Shown: positions 42,094-50,627 of the stretch, one piece after another
Numbering within the stretch: position 1 is the stretch's first letter
How the letters are laid out: the number at the start of each line of letters is the position of its first letter
Source of the DNA: Caballeronia humi
GTDB lineage: Bacteria > Pseudomonadota > Gammaproteobacteria > Burkholderiales > Burkholderiaceae
Direction: 5' to 3'
Assembly: GCF_001544475.1 (NCBI RefSeq)
Contig: NZ_FCNW02000034.1
Coordinates: 1 to 64,000 of the forward strand
DNA length: 64,000 nucleotides
Notes under the pieces: generated by a model
Seen by the model: only the letters and a program-made list of their open reading frames with translations
Told to the model about the DNA's origin: nothing
The model's database searches: none
Program-made: the position numbers and the translations under genes

Positions 42094-42393
42094 TTAGAAC
42101 AAGCGTGCAGCTTGTTGATAGCGATTCGCGGCGGTGGTGCGCGCCACCGCTTCGCGATAGTTCTTGCCGAGCGACATGCGTGCATTGTCCGCGTCGCTCA
42201 TGAGGCTTGCGTCGAGCGTCTGAATCTCACGCACGAGCGCGAGCGTCGCGTCGGTTTGGTCGTCCTGCACTTGCATCAGGAGCGGCGAACGCTCATCAGC
42301 GAGACGCGCGGCCTCGACCCAGTCGCCCGCGCGTGCGGCTGCGGCGATCCCGTGCGTCAATTCCAGTGCGTTCTTAAGAAGCTGCTGGTTCAT
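42094..42393 (-). CDS. fliT: Flagellar protein FliT (export chaperone)
   Basis: 99 residues, all-helical, starting MNQQLLKNALELTHGIAAAA and ending in a helix (DNARMSLGKNYREAVARTTAANRYQQAARLF). Size, helix pattern and place directly after fliD (30-base gap) support FliT, the chaperone for the FliD cap; in enterobacteria it also binds FlhDC. No fliS is present between the genes, which is less usual. Identification rests mainly on context and size. Confidence 0.75.
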   Translation of the reverse strand: MNQQLLKNALELTHGIAAAARAGDWVEAARLADERSPLLMQVQDDQTDATLALVREIQTLDASLMSDADNARMSLGKNYREAVARTTAANRYQQAARLF

Positions 42394-42423
42394 TTCATTC
42401 TCCTTCTCGATTCGCGCCGTGCG

Positions 42424-43866
42424 TTACTTGTTGGTCGCGAGTGCGCCCGCGCTGCTTGTACCGCCGAACAACTGCGTCAAATACGACGTGTTGTTCGCCA
42501 TCGTCGCCATTAGCGTGTTCAGCGCGGTGAACTGCGCGTTGTATTGCTTGGTCAGCGTGTCGGCGTAGGTTTGCAGCGTCGCCGTCTGTTTCGTTAGGCT
42601 CGTCAGGTCTGCGTTGAGCGCGGTCGTACGCGAATCGATGATGCCGCCCGTCGTCAGGAACGCGTTCACCTTCGTGTTGAGTTGCGCGGCGACGCCGTTG
42701 GTCGGATTGAAAATCTGCTGGACCGTGCTCGACGACGACTGGAGCGCCGTCGTCAGCTTCGTGTTGTCCGCGAGCAGCGTGCCGTCCGGCTGCAAGTTGA
42801 TGCCGATCGATGCCAGGTTGACCATCGATCCCGCCGATCCCGACGCCACGCCGCCGCTCACGATCGTCGCGAGCGAGCCGCGAATCGTCTGGAGCATGGA
42901 GTCGCCGAGCAGCGCGCCGCCCTGCGAGCCGGCGTCCTTGGTCGAGTCGAAGCTGGAGAGCGCGGCCGCCTGGCTCACGAACGAGTTGTACGCGTTGACG
43001 AACGAGGTGATCGCCTTCGCCTGCGCCGTGTTGTCCTGCGCGACCGTAAGTGATTGCGTCGTACCCGCCGATGCCGATGAAAGGTTCAGCGTGACGCCCG
43101 CGATCGCGTTGGTCACGGCGTTGGTCGAGCTCGTGACGTTCGTGCCGTCGATGCTGAACTTGGCGTCGGCGGCGGGGGTCGATACCGTGTAGTTCGTGTC
43201 CGACGCGCCCGTGTAGCCGAGCGCGGAACTGAGCGTGCCGCTCGTGCTGGCGGTGATCGTGTTGCTCGCGCCCGTCGAGGTCGATGCGAGCACGAGGTGC
43301 GCGCCCGAATCGCCCGTGACGATAGTCGCGCTGATGCCCGGATTGTCCGACGCCGAGTTGATCGCCGACGCGATGTCCGCGAGCTTGTTGCTCGAATTGG
43401 AGAGCGAGACGTTCATCTGCTTGCTGCCCAGATTGAGCGTCAGCGTGCCGGTGCCGAGGTTCGCCGTCGGATCGATCGTGCCCGAGGTGATCTTCTGCGC
43501 GCTCGCGACGCTCGTAACAGCGATCTGGTAGCTGCCCGCCACCGCGCCCGTGCCGGCAGTCGCCGACAAGCCGTTACCGCTCGCGGTCGCGCTGAAGGCG
43601 GCGAGCGACGTGCCGTTGGACAAGCCCGTCAGCGTGCCTTGCAGCGACGACAGCGCGGACTTGATCTGCGACACCGCGGACAGCAGCGTGTTGTCGCTTG
43701 CCGTCTTGTTCGCGATCATCGTGGCCTGACCGGTGGTCTTCGCGACCACGAGCGATGAAACGAGCGTGGACACGTCCAGTGCCGATTTCGTCGATCCGCT
43801 GATGACGGATTGCGCCGCGGCGGCGATCGTGCTGCTGACGTCGGTTGAAGATGAGGTCGTTGTCAT
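42424..43866 (-). CDS. fliD: Flagellar hook-associated protein 2 (filament cap FliD)
   Basis: 480 residues. N-terminal region SSTIAAAAQSVISGSTKSALDVSTLVSSLV and C-terminal coiled ends with LNADLTSLTKQTATLQTYADTLTKQYNAQFTALNTLMATM, as in FliD, which caps the filament and guides flagellin assembly. The interior is Ser/Thr/Ala-rich (SATASGNGLSATAGTGAVAG), as in filament caps. It is exported by the flagellar type III system, with no signal peptide. Lies behind fliC, separated by two hairpins, and before fliT. Confidence 0.95.
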   Translation of the reverse strand: MTTTSSSTDVSSTIAAAAQSVISGSTKSALDVSTLVSSLVVAKTTGQATMIANKTASDNTLLSAVSQIKSALSSLQGTLTGLSNGTSLAAFSATASGNGLSATAGTGAVAGSYQIAVTSVASAQKITSGTIDPTANLGTGTLTLNLGSKQMNVSLSNSSNKLADIASAINSASDNPGISATIVTGDSGAHLVLASTSTGASNTITASTSGTLSSALGYTGASDTNYTVSTPAADAKFSIDGTNVTSSTNAVTNAIAGVTLNLSSASAGTTQSLTVAQDNTAQAKAITSFVNAYNSFVSQAAALSSFDSTKDAGSQGGALLGDSMLQTIRGSLATIVSGGVASGSAGSMVNLASIGINLQPDGTLLADNTKLTTALQSSSSTVQQIFNPTNGVAAQLNTKVNAFLTTGGIIDSRTTALNADLTSLTKQTATLQTYADTLTKQYNAQFTALNTLMATMANNTSYLTQLFGGTSSAGALATNK

Positions 43867-43914
43867 CGGGCGTTCCGGAAGGGTCTCTTGGAAAGGCGTA
43901 AGTTTTTAATCGGT

Positions 43915-43980
43915 CGTTCCTGGACATCAAGCCTGGACGCATGGTGTCCAGGAACGCCGACTGGGAGGCAAGCCTCCCAG
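43915..43980 (-). repeat. Two adjacent inverted repeats between fliC and fliD
   Basis: First repeat: CGTTCCTGGACA (43915-43926) pairs with TGTCCAGGAACG (43945-43956), an 18-base loop. Second: CTGGGAGGC pairs with GCCTCCCAG (43961-43969 with 43972-43980), two-base loop. No T-run follows on either strand, so they may set the fliC/fliD mRNA ratio (processing or stability) rather than end transcription. Confidence 0.6.
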
Positions 43981-44041
43981 GTCGAATACTGCGAAGCCGG
44001 CGACGCTGAAACCATGCCGCCAGCCTCATGTTCCCGGGAAA

Positions 44042-44866
44042 TTAACCGAGGAGCTTCAGGACCTGCTGGGGCATCGAGTTCGCTTGCGCCAGAACCGAGA
44101 TGCCTGCTTGCTGGAGAACCTGCGCCTTGGAGAGGTTCGCGGTTTCCTGTGCGAAGTCCGCATCGGTGATGGCCGATTGCGCTGCGCTCAGGTTGGTCGA
44201 TTGCGATTGCAGGCTGCTGATCGCCGACGTGAAGCGGTTTTGTTCAGCGCCGAGCGTTGCTTGCAGCGTGCTGACCTTGTCCAGCGCCGAGTCGACATAG
44301 CCGATCACGTTTTGCGCGCCGCTTGCCGTCGAGACGTCGACCGAGCTCGAACCGAACACGCCAGTCGCACCCATCGACACCGAGCCGAAGTCAACCGACA
44401 GCGTCTGGTTAGCCGTTGCGCCGATCTGGAACGAAACCGTCGAGATCGAGCCGCTCAGCATGGCTTGGCCGTTGAACGTCGTTTGGCTCGACACGCGGTC
44501 CAGTTCGCCGAGACGCTGCGTCACTTCCGTTTGCAGGTAGCCGCGTTGCGTGTCGGAGAGCGAGCCGTCCGAAGCTTGCACAGCCAGCTGGCGGATACGT
44601 TGCAGGTTGTCCGTCGTGCTTGACAGGCCGCCGGAAGCGGTCTGGATCATCGAAATTGCGTTGTTTGCGTTCGACACGCCTTGGTTCAGCGCGTTGACGT
44701 AGGACGTCATGTTCGTCGAAATCGCGAGTCCTGCTGCGTCGTCAGCGGCGCTGTTGATGCGCTTGCCCGACGAAAGACGGTTGATCGCGGACGACAGGGC
44801 GCTTTGCGAACCGGCGAGGTTCTTTTGCGTGGTTTGCGACAGCGTGTTGGTATTGATATTCAACAT
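44042..44866 (-). CDS. fliC: Flagellin
   Basis: 274 residues, a short flagellin with conserved D0/D1 ends: LNINTNTLSQTTQKNLAGSQSALSSAINRLSSGKRINSAADDAAG at the start and SQSTNLSAAQSAITDADFAQETANLSKAQVLQQAGISVLAQAN at the end. The middle (D2) is very small, near residues 170-200. It polymerises into the flagellar filament after type III export. SD GAGGG lies before the ATG. A sigma-28-type promoter is found about 100 bases upstream. Confidence 0.97.
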   Translation of the reverse strand: MLNINTNTLSQTTQKNLAGSQSALSSAINRLSSGKRINSAADDAAGLAISTNMTSYVNALNQGVSNANNAISMIQTASGGLSSTTDNLQRIRQLAVQASDGSLSDTQRGYLQTEVTQRLGELDRVSSQTTFNGQAMLSGSISTVSFQIGATANQTLSVDFGSVSMGATGVFGSSSVDVSTASGAQNVIGYVDSALDKVSTLQATLGAEQNRFTSAISSLQSQSTNLSAAQSAITDADFAQETANLSKAQVLQQAGISVLAQANSMPQQVLKLLG

Positions 44867-44965
44867 GACTTTGTGATCCCTCGTTAAGGTATGGAGGCCA
44901 TTCAGGCTTACATCGATTACGGCGTCGCGCTGTTTTAACGAGTTGCGCTGACCGCCTTACCTAGG

Positions 44966-44992
44966 TTATCGGGCCGCCCGAAAAAAACTTTA
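44966..44992 (-). promoter_or_regulatory. Sigma-28 (FliA) promoter of fliC
   Basis: Read on the minus strand: TAAAGTTT, an 11-base spacer, CCCGATAA, one base off the TAAAGTTT-N11-GCCGATAA consensus. Predicted start about 44959, leaving a leader of roughly 90 bases before the fliC ATG. Confidence 0.9.
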
Positions 44993-45041
44993 GGCCCTTG
45001 TAACTCTTTGTGCGAAAGCCGCTTTACGGCGGTGCAAAAGG

Positions 45042-45068
45042 CCGCGGGCGGGGAGTGCCCGCCCGCGG
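45042..45068 (-). terminator. Terminator after the HAD-like gene
   Basis: CCGCGGGCGGG/CCCGCCCGCGG perfect 11-base arms with a five-base loop, about 20 bases past the minus-strand stop at 45089, followed on that strand by CCTTTTGC. Strong GC stem, short T-run. Confidence 0.7.
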
Positions 45069-45088
45069 ACGCCGGGGTGATTCAGGGT

Positions 45089-47503
45089 TCAGGCCGCGCT
45101 TGCAATGGCTTCCGTGGCCGCTTTTGCAAGCGGACGGAATATCAGGCGCATCACCTGCGGGGTTTTGTCCTTCGAGGCCGGCAAATAAATCAGGCCATTC
45201 GGCTTGATTTCGAAAATCCCCGGTTCACGCTCCGCCATTCCGTCGTAAATGATTTCGCTGCCGGGATTCAACGGCCGCTGGCGATCGAATTCCATATTCG
45301 AATCGAGCAATTCCGCCGGGAAAGTCGATGCCGACTCCAATTGCAGCCAGCTCAACTCGCGCCCGACCATCAGCGCGGTATCGAATTCAGTGCGCGGAAG
45401 GACGACCGAGTAGTAACCGTCGAACGTGGAGCGCGCCGCGACGTTCTGCGTCGCGCTCTCGTTGCCGCGCACGAAGAGCGTCGGAATGTCGAGTTTTCGG
45501 TACGACGTGTCGTCGACGGTGAAATCGAGCCGGTGGCGGCGGATCGCCATCAGGAAAATCGCCTGGTCGATGCCGGCGTAGCGCATCTCCGACGGATACC
45601 CGGTGCGGAATCCCTTGCCGATGCTGCGCATATAGAACGGCCCGCGCTGGCGCAGTCCCTGGATGCCCGCTTCGACGTCGACCACGTCGAAGGCCATGTC
45701 GGTGCCGACATTCAACTCGAACCGCGAGTCGGCGCCACGCTCGATTTCCTCATGCTCAGGCAGGTAGACGAGCCGGGCCAGTTCGATCGATGCCGAGACG
45801 CGCAGTGCCTCGGGCGTGAGCTTCGGCAGGTGGATCGGCGCCGTCGCGGCGACGTCGCGCACGAATTCGAGACACGCCTGCTGGATCGTGGCGGTGGTGT
45901 CGAGCTGCATGCTGCCTTTCTTGACGTCGGCCAGCACGGGGTTGCCGGCCTCGTCGTACGAGATCACGCTGCCGGAGCTGATCGCACACATCTGCTCGAA
46001 ATCGCCGATATGGGCGATCAGCGTCTCGATGACGTTTTCGTCGGTCCATTTCGTATCGACGAGCGCTTCGCGGTCGAGGTGCCCGCCCGGCGTATCGAGC
46101 GCGGCGAAGTACCGGCCGATCACATCGACATTGAAGTGACGTTTGAAGACATCGCCAATTGCGCTCTGGATCGTGCCGTAGTAGCCGAGATCGACCAGCA
46201 CGAGCGTGTCGCCGCGTTCCAGGCCGACGGTGGTCTGCAGATGGCGGAACAGGCGTTCGCGCAACGTCTTCGATTGCTTGAGAATGACCTTGGTCGTCGC
46301 GGGTTCGTTCAGAATGCGGCGGAATTCCTGCGCCGGATTGGCGGCTTTATTCGCCCGCGTCAGAATTTTGCGCTTTAGATCGAGCGGCATCAGCATCTGG
46401 TCGCACACGATCGGAAGCCTGCCCGCAAAGGCGTGCCGGGCCGCGTAGCGCTGAATGCTCTCGACGCTGTCGAACGAGACGGCGACCGCCGTGTAGCGGC
46501 TCAGGTAGACCGCGCCGGCGTTCAAATCGCTCGACAGCGCGTCGCAGGCGAGCTTGACGAGGTGGCCGTCGCGCATCAGGCAGGCGAACTTGTGCGGCTT
46601 GCCGGTCGCGGTGAGCGTGCGGTGCGCGTCGAGGACGAACTGCGCGAACGCATAGATGATCGGACCCATCGACCAGTAGCCGACGCGCTCGTGCGGCGCC
46701 CACTCGCGCTTGATCTGCTGCGACTGCATGCTGTGGTAAAGGCTCGGCGCGGCTTGTGTGGCGCGGATCGACGGGAACAGCAGGCGCGCGGCGATCAGGC
46801 GCTGGCGATCGTTTTTCGCCATTTCGTCGTTGCGCTGCATGAAATGCACAGCCTCGATGCCGAGCGAGGTCGGAACGGCATAGTCCGCGACGTGGTTGTC
46901 GCCGACGTGCAGGATGTCCGCCGCCCGGACGCCCAGCTTCTTGATGACCTTCGGCCACAAACCGTTCGACTTGCCGAGGCCATGTTCCGACGAACAGAAC
47001 ATGTGGTCAATCAGCGTTTCGAGCTCTGGCGCGGTGGCGAACAGGATCTGGCGAAGTTGCGCTTCGCTGTAATAGGTATCGCTGACGATGGCGACCGCGA
47101 TGCCGCGCGCCTTCGCTTCGCGAAGCAGGGCCAGCACCGGCTCGAAGATGAAGCCGATCTCGATTTCCTTCTGCACTTCGCGCGCGGCGAGGGCGCGCAC
47201 GGTGGCCTCGTCGGCAAGTGGCGCGCATACGGCGTAGATCTCTTCGAGCGTGGCTTCGCTCATGCTTTTGGCGAAGACGTGCTTGGTGCGGGCTTCGGAT
47301 TCGGCCATCATGCGCACGCGCGCGCTCACGCGGTGCTCGACGAAGAGCGGATCTTCCGCGAGGCCGTAATACACGTCGCGAGGTTCGAGCACGCCGCGCC
47401 AGAAGACGGTGTCGAAGCAGTCGAAGGTGGCGATCTTGCAGCCTTCGAGTTTGGCGGTCCATGCCGCCATCAGGTCACTGGCCGGGACGTTGCGGTCGTT
47501 CAT
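45089..47503 (-). CDS. Large HAD-like hydrolase-domain protein next to the flagellin gene
   Basis: 804 residues. An N-terminal HAD-like domain: FDCFDTVFWRGVLEPRDVYYGL near residue 28 (motif I, DxFDT form), FEPVLALLREAKARGIAVAIVSDTYYS (motif II with S and D) and ILHVGDNHVADYAVPTSLGIEAVHF (motif III/IV, GDN). A middle region with a conserved-looking ACLMRDGHLVKLACDALSS and YLSRYTAVAVSFDSVES follows, then a C-terminal half of several hundred residues rich in beta-type patterns (MRSIGKGFRTGYPSEMRYAG), fold unknown. COG5610-type HAD proteins often lie in polysaccharide or glycosylation loci. Position upstream of fliC suggests a filament-related role, unproven. Confidence 0.8.
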   Translation of the reverse strand: MNDRNVPASDLMAAWTAKLEGCKIATFDCFDTVFWRGVLEPRDVYYGLAEDPLFVEHRVSARVRMMAESEARTKHVFAKSMSEATLEEIYAVCAPLADEATVRALAAREVQKEIEIGFIFEPVLALLREAKARGIAVAIVSDTYYSEAQLRQILFATAPELETLIDHMFCSSEHGLGKSNGLWPKVIKKLGVRAADILHVGDNHVADYAVPTSLGIEAVHFMQRNDEMAKNDRQRLIAARLLFPSIRATQAAPSLYHSMQSQQIKREWAPHERVGYWSMGPIIYAFAQFVLDAHRTLTATGKPHKFACLMRDGHLVKLACDALSSDLNAGAVYLSRYTAVAVSFDSVESIQRYAARHAFAGRLPIVCDQMLMPLDLKRKILTRANKAANPAQEFRRILNEPATTKVILKQSKTLRERLFRHLQTTVGLERGDTLVLVDLGYYGTIQSAIGDVFKRHFNVDVIGRYFAALDTPGGHLDREALVDTKWTDENVIETLIAHIGDFEQMCAISSGSVISYDEAGNPVLADVKKGSMQLDTTATIQQACLEFVRDVAATAPIHLPKLTPEALRVSASIELARLVYLPEHEEIERGADSRFELNVGTDMAFDVVDVEAGIQGLRQRGPFYMRSIGKGFRTGYPSEMRYAGIDQAIFLMAIRRHRLDFTVDDTSYRKLDIPTLFVRGNESATQNVAARSTFDGYYSVVLPRTEFDTALMVGRELSWLQLESASTFPAELLDSNMEFDRQRPLNPGSEIIYDGMAEREPGIFEIKPNGLIYLPASKDKTPQVMRLIFRPLAKAATEAIASAA

Positions 47504-47777
47504 TTCTCTGGGTGCTCCTGGGCCGGCGCTTGCGGCGCCGTAAGGGATTGACTCGTGCCGCGGCGACTGCGAGCGCGCTCGCGAGACGGTTCTTCGGCGG
47601 TTTTCGGGATGAACTGATGGTAGGGGAACGCCCGTGAATGAAAGTGTCGAAAAAGAGGCGGTTTCGCCCTTAGTTCGGGGCTTGGGCGCGCGGCTTTAGA
47701 AACGGCGCGCGCTGCAGCGTATGGCGGCCCGGCGTATGCTTTTGTGTCGAACCGGCCCTTTCTTTCACGGAGCACAC

Positions 47778-48728
47778 ATGCAAAAACGCACTATCGGCAC
47801 ATCGGATCTGCAAGTCGCGCCGCTCGTCTTCGGCGGCAACGTTTTCGGCTGGACAGCGGACGAGCGCACGTCGTTCTCCATCCTCGACGCGTTCGTCGAC
47901 CACGGCCTGAATTTCATCGATACCGCCGATGTCTACTCCGCGTGGATCGACGGCCACAAGGGCGGCGAGTCGGAAGCGATCATCGGCAAGTGGTTCAAGG
48001 AAAGCGGCAAGCGCGACAAGATCGTGCTCGCGACGAAGGTCGGCATGCTGAGCACGCGTTCGGGGCTAACGGCTGCGAACATCGCGGCCGCTGTCGACGA
48101 TTCCTTGCGGCGCCTTAAAACTGACTACATCGACGTCTATTTCTCCCATCTCGACGACGACAAAACCCCGTTCGAGGAGACGCTCGGCGCCTATCAGAAG
48201 CTGATCAAGGCGGGGAAGGTGCGGGTGATCGGCGCGTCTAATTACTCCGGCGAGCGGGTGGAGGCGGCGCTGAAGGTGTCGAAGGACGAGGGATTGCCGG
48301 CGTACCAGGTACTTCAGCCTGAATACAACCTGTACGACCGCGAAGGCTACGAAACGGACCTCGAACCGGTCGCGACCGCGCACAAACTGGCCGTCGTAAC
48401 GTATTTCAGCCTGGCGAGCGGCTTTCTGAGCGGCAAATACCGCTCGATCGAGGACACGAAAGGCGCCAAGCGCGGGTCGCGCGTCGAGAAATATCTGAAC
48501 GAACGAGGCTTGCGGATCGTCGATACGCTCATCGCTGTGGCGAAACGCAACGACACCACGCCCGCGACGATCGCGCTCGCGTGGGTGATCGCGCGGCCGA
48601 GCGTGACGGCGCCGATTGCGAGCGCGACGTCGGTGGCGCAACTGGAAAGCCTGGCCGCGGCGACCCGCCTGACCCTCTCCGCCGACGACCTGCATGCCCT
48701 CGACGAAGCCAGCGCTCCGGCGAAATAA
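47778..48728 (+). CDS. Aldo/keto reductase
   Basis: 316 residues from ATG 47778 with GGAG six bases upstream. TIM-barrel AKR: GTSDLQVAPLVFGGNVFGWT, the catalytic Asp/Tyr in FIDTADVYSAWIDGHKGGESE, Lys in VLATKVGMLS, RRLKTDYIDVYFSHLDDDKTPFEETLGAY, IGASNYSGERVEAAL (substrate/NADPH), YFSLASGFLSGKYR and SATSVAQLESL near the end. It reduces aldehydes or ketones with NADPH. Monocistronic; divergent from the HAD-like gene with about 270 bases between. Physiological substrate unknown. Confidence 0.93.
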   Translation: MQKRTIGTSDLQVAPLVFGGNVFGWTADERTSFSILDAFVDHGLNFIDTADVYSAWIDGHKGGESEAIIGKWFKESGKRDKIVLATKVGMLSTRSGLTAANIAAAVDDSLRRLKTDYIDVYFSHLDDDKTPFEETLGAYQKLIKAGKVRVIGASNYSGERVEAALKVSKDEGLPAYQVLQPEYNLYDREGYETDLEPVATAHKLAVVTYFSLASGFLSGKYRSIEDTKGAKRGSRVEKYLNERGLRIVDTLIAVAKRNDTTPATIALAWVIARPSVTAPIASATSVAQLESLAAATRLTLSADDLHALDEASAPAK

Positions 48729-49040
48729 TCGAGTTGCATCAGTAAGTTGGGTGCTTGGCGATCGCTCCGTGATCTGGTAACATCGCGCCCGAATCGAGAT
48801 TTTTGCCCGACGGCGCGGTGTTTTGCGCTGCGCCCGGCGGCCCAAGTGCGTCATTTCAGATTTTCGTCTTTAGTGCGCATGCCGTTTCGGCGGTAATCCC
48901 AACTCTCTCTTTTCCGGCCTCCGTGGCCGCTTTGCTCGTGTCCGCCGTGTTGGGCGGACGATCGGAGTGCCGGCGCGTGGTACGGGCCGCAAGATCCGTT
49001 TCCCGCAGTCAGAAAATACGTTTAGCGATTTAGGAATTCC
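48729..49040 (+). promoter_or_regulatory. Leader region of rpsU with candidate promoter
   Basis: 312 bases without a gene. TTGGCG at 48755-48760, a 17-base gap and TAACAT at 48778-48783 make a plausible sigma-70 promoter, leaving about 250 bases of leader before the rpsU ATG. The leader is GC-rich, with several small stems. A short ORF at 48803-49033 has no support. Confidence 0.5.
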
Positions 49041-49253
49041 ATGACCACTATTGTTTTGAAAGAAAACGAGCCGTTCGACGTGGCGATTCGCCGTTTCCGT
49101 CGCACGATCGAAAAGAACGGCCTGATCGCCGAGTTGCGTGAGCGCCAATCGTACGAAAAGCCGACGACGGCTCGCAAGCGCAAGAAGGCAGCGGCTGTAA
49201 GCCGTCTGCGCAAGCGTCTGCGCAGCCAGATGCTGCCGAAGAAGATGCACTAA
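49041..49253 (+). CDS. rpsU: 30S ribosomal protein S21
   Basis: 70 residues, MTTIVLKENEPFDVAIRRFRRTIEKNGLIAELRERQSYEKPTTARKRKKAAAVSRLRKR in pattern: basic, helix-rich, ending QMLPKKMH. S21 binds the 30S head near the 3' end of 16S rRNA and helps initiation. Full family length. SD AGGA precedes ATG. A near-perfect terminator follows 47 bases after the stop. Confidence 0.97.
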   Translation: MTTIVLKENEPFDVAIRRFRRTIEKNGLIAELRERQSYEKPTTARKRKKAAAVSRLRKRLRSQMLPKKMH

Positions 49254-49300
49254 GCGTCTTTTTCCGCCGCGGTCATGTTTCGATATGGCGGCGGCAAAAC

Positions 49301-49338
49301 AAAAAGGCGGTGCGACCGAAAGGTCGCACCGCCTTTTT
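49301..49338. terminator. Terminator after rpsU (bidirectional)
   Basis: Perfect 17-base arms AAAAAGGCGGTGCGACC and complement around GAAA, ending in TTTTT. It lies between convergent rpsU and the 126-aa hypothetical gene, so serves both. Confidence 0.95.
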
Positions 49339-49355
49339 GCTTGAGACAGGTGTTG

Positions 49356-49736
49356 TTAGATGAACGCGTGACGCTTGCCGAGCGCGCTTAGCAAATGCGG
49401 CCACTGGTCGACACTGGCGTCGTCGTGGACTTGCTCCAGCTCGCACAGCAATTCGATGATGCCCGGATCGTAGGCATTCACGTCCGATGCATATAGCGCG
49501 CGCAGCAGCTTGCCATCCTGCGCGTGCCGATAATACGAAATGCCCGTGCCTTCGATCGCCGGATCGTAGACGTCGTCCTTGACGAGCGATCCGATCGCGC
49601 ACTTGCGACCGTGCGCGCTACGCAGCCGGCACGAGCCGTTCTCGTCTTCCGACACGGCTCGCTGCTTCAGCAGATGAGCGCACACGCGCTCGTAAATGTC
49701 TCTTGCGCTCAACATCACAACACCTGCAACACTCAT
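49356..49736 (-). CDS. Hypothetical protein, 126 aa, paralogue of its upstream neighbour
   Basis: 126 residues from ATG 49736, which overlaps the neighbour's stop (ATGA); ATG 49715 (MLSARDIYERV) is an alternative. Features: IYERVCAHLLKQRAVSE, the basic/Cys patch GRKCAIGSLVKDDVYDPAIEG near residue 44, IIELLCELEQVHDD and a C-terminal WPHLLSALGKRHAF. It shares this layout with the 141-aa gene before it. I recall similar small proteins (GxKCAxG...YDPxxEG...LQxVHD) as hypothetical genes in phages and proteobacteria. Function unknown. Confidence 0.72.
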   Translation of the reverse strand: MSVAGVVMLSARDIYERVCAHLLKQRAVSEDENGSCRLRSAHGRKCAIGSLVKDDVYDPAIEGTGISYYRHAQDGKLLRALYASDVNAYDPGIIELLCELEQVHDDASVDQWPHLLSALGKRHAFI

Positions 49737-50158
49737 GCAGCGGTTTTCAGAAGCTCGGCCGACAAGCCGAATTGACGAGCGATCGATGCCAGCCGCTCGC
49801 GCCATTCCCATTTGCCGAATACGTCGTGCACGTTCTGCAGACAACTGAGCAACTCGACGGTGGTCGGATCGAACACGTTGATGCGCGAGCGCAATAGCGC
49901 ACGCTTGAGCGCCGCGACGCCGACATCCATGTAGGCCGGCACGACATCCGGCGCCTTCGCGATGTAGCGAATGGGCACGCCTTCCATCGCGGTCATGTAG
50001 TCGCGCGGCTTGATGAAGCTGCCGACCGGGCAGCCGCCGCAATATCCGCGATATGCGCCGCCGCCGTGGGGCAATAGCGCTGCTTGTCCCTGGCCAAAGA
50101 GATGCAGCACTGCGCGGTTGAATATCTCCTGATGTGTCAGGAAGTTCAGGCTTTTCAT
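49733..50158 (-). CDS. Hypothetical protein, 141 aa, first of a tandem pair
   Basis: 141 residues from ATG 50158 behind a good SD (GGGGGA, about 6 bases upstream). Starts MKSLNFLTHQEIFNRAVLHL. The patch CGGCPVGSFIKPRDY with two Cys near residue 42 corresponds to KCAIGSLV in the partner gene, and VELLSCLQNVHDVFGKWEWRERLASIARQFGL matches IIELLCELEQVHDD. No signal peptide or membrane helix. Translationally coupled to the 126-aa gene. Likely a tandem duplication with divergence. Function unknown. Confidence 0.75.
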   Translation of the reverse strand: MKSLNFLTHQEIFNRAVLHLFGQGQAALLPHGGGAYRGYCGGCPVGSFIKPRDYMTAMEGVPIRYIAKAPDVVPAYMDVGVAALKRALLRSRINVFDPTTVELLSCLQNVHDVFGKWEWRERLASIARQFGLSAELLKTAA

Positions 50159-50627
50159 GTTTGTTCCCCCTGCGCCCCTGCGCAGCGGCCAATCGTTTAA
50201 TTTCGAGCAACCTGCACTTGCAGTATCGGACGTCGATGCCGTTTGCCTTAGAGCGGACGGCAACATAAAAAACGTGATGTATCGAGTCCTGAATCTACTG
50301 AGCTTGAGTTTTCCCGGCCCCGCGGCGCTTTGCGTGTTGCGCGCCGTCGTGTTGCTCGCGTTGCATTCGCAACTTGAATGTAAGACGGCTTCATCGCCTG
50401 TTATAGCAACTTGGCCCGGTAAAAAGGTGCGCTAGCGAACGCGAGCACGCAATTCTGACACGGTCCGAACGATCGTGCAGTGCGGCAAATCTGGCATGGA
50501 ACATTGCTGGAGGCGGCTTTTCGCGTGCTTCACCGCAAAAAATCGCGTCATATCCGTATTTACCCTAGGCATGAGACGAATTTCGCTTAAATGTTGCTAA
50601 AAAGCAAATATTTCCGCTGAAGAAATG
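50159..50627. other. Intergenic stretch, promoter of the tandem pair
   Basis: About 470 bases without a supported gene, more AT-rich in the 50540-50640 part. The minus-strand promoter of the tandem pair should lie near 50180-50260. A weak TTGCT/AGCAA stem near 50592 could be a terminator for tag; no T-run of note. A plus-strand frame at 50157-50435 is not convincing. Confidence 0.45.
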
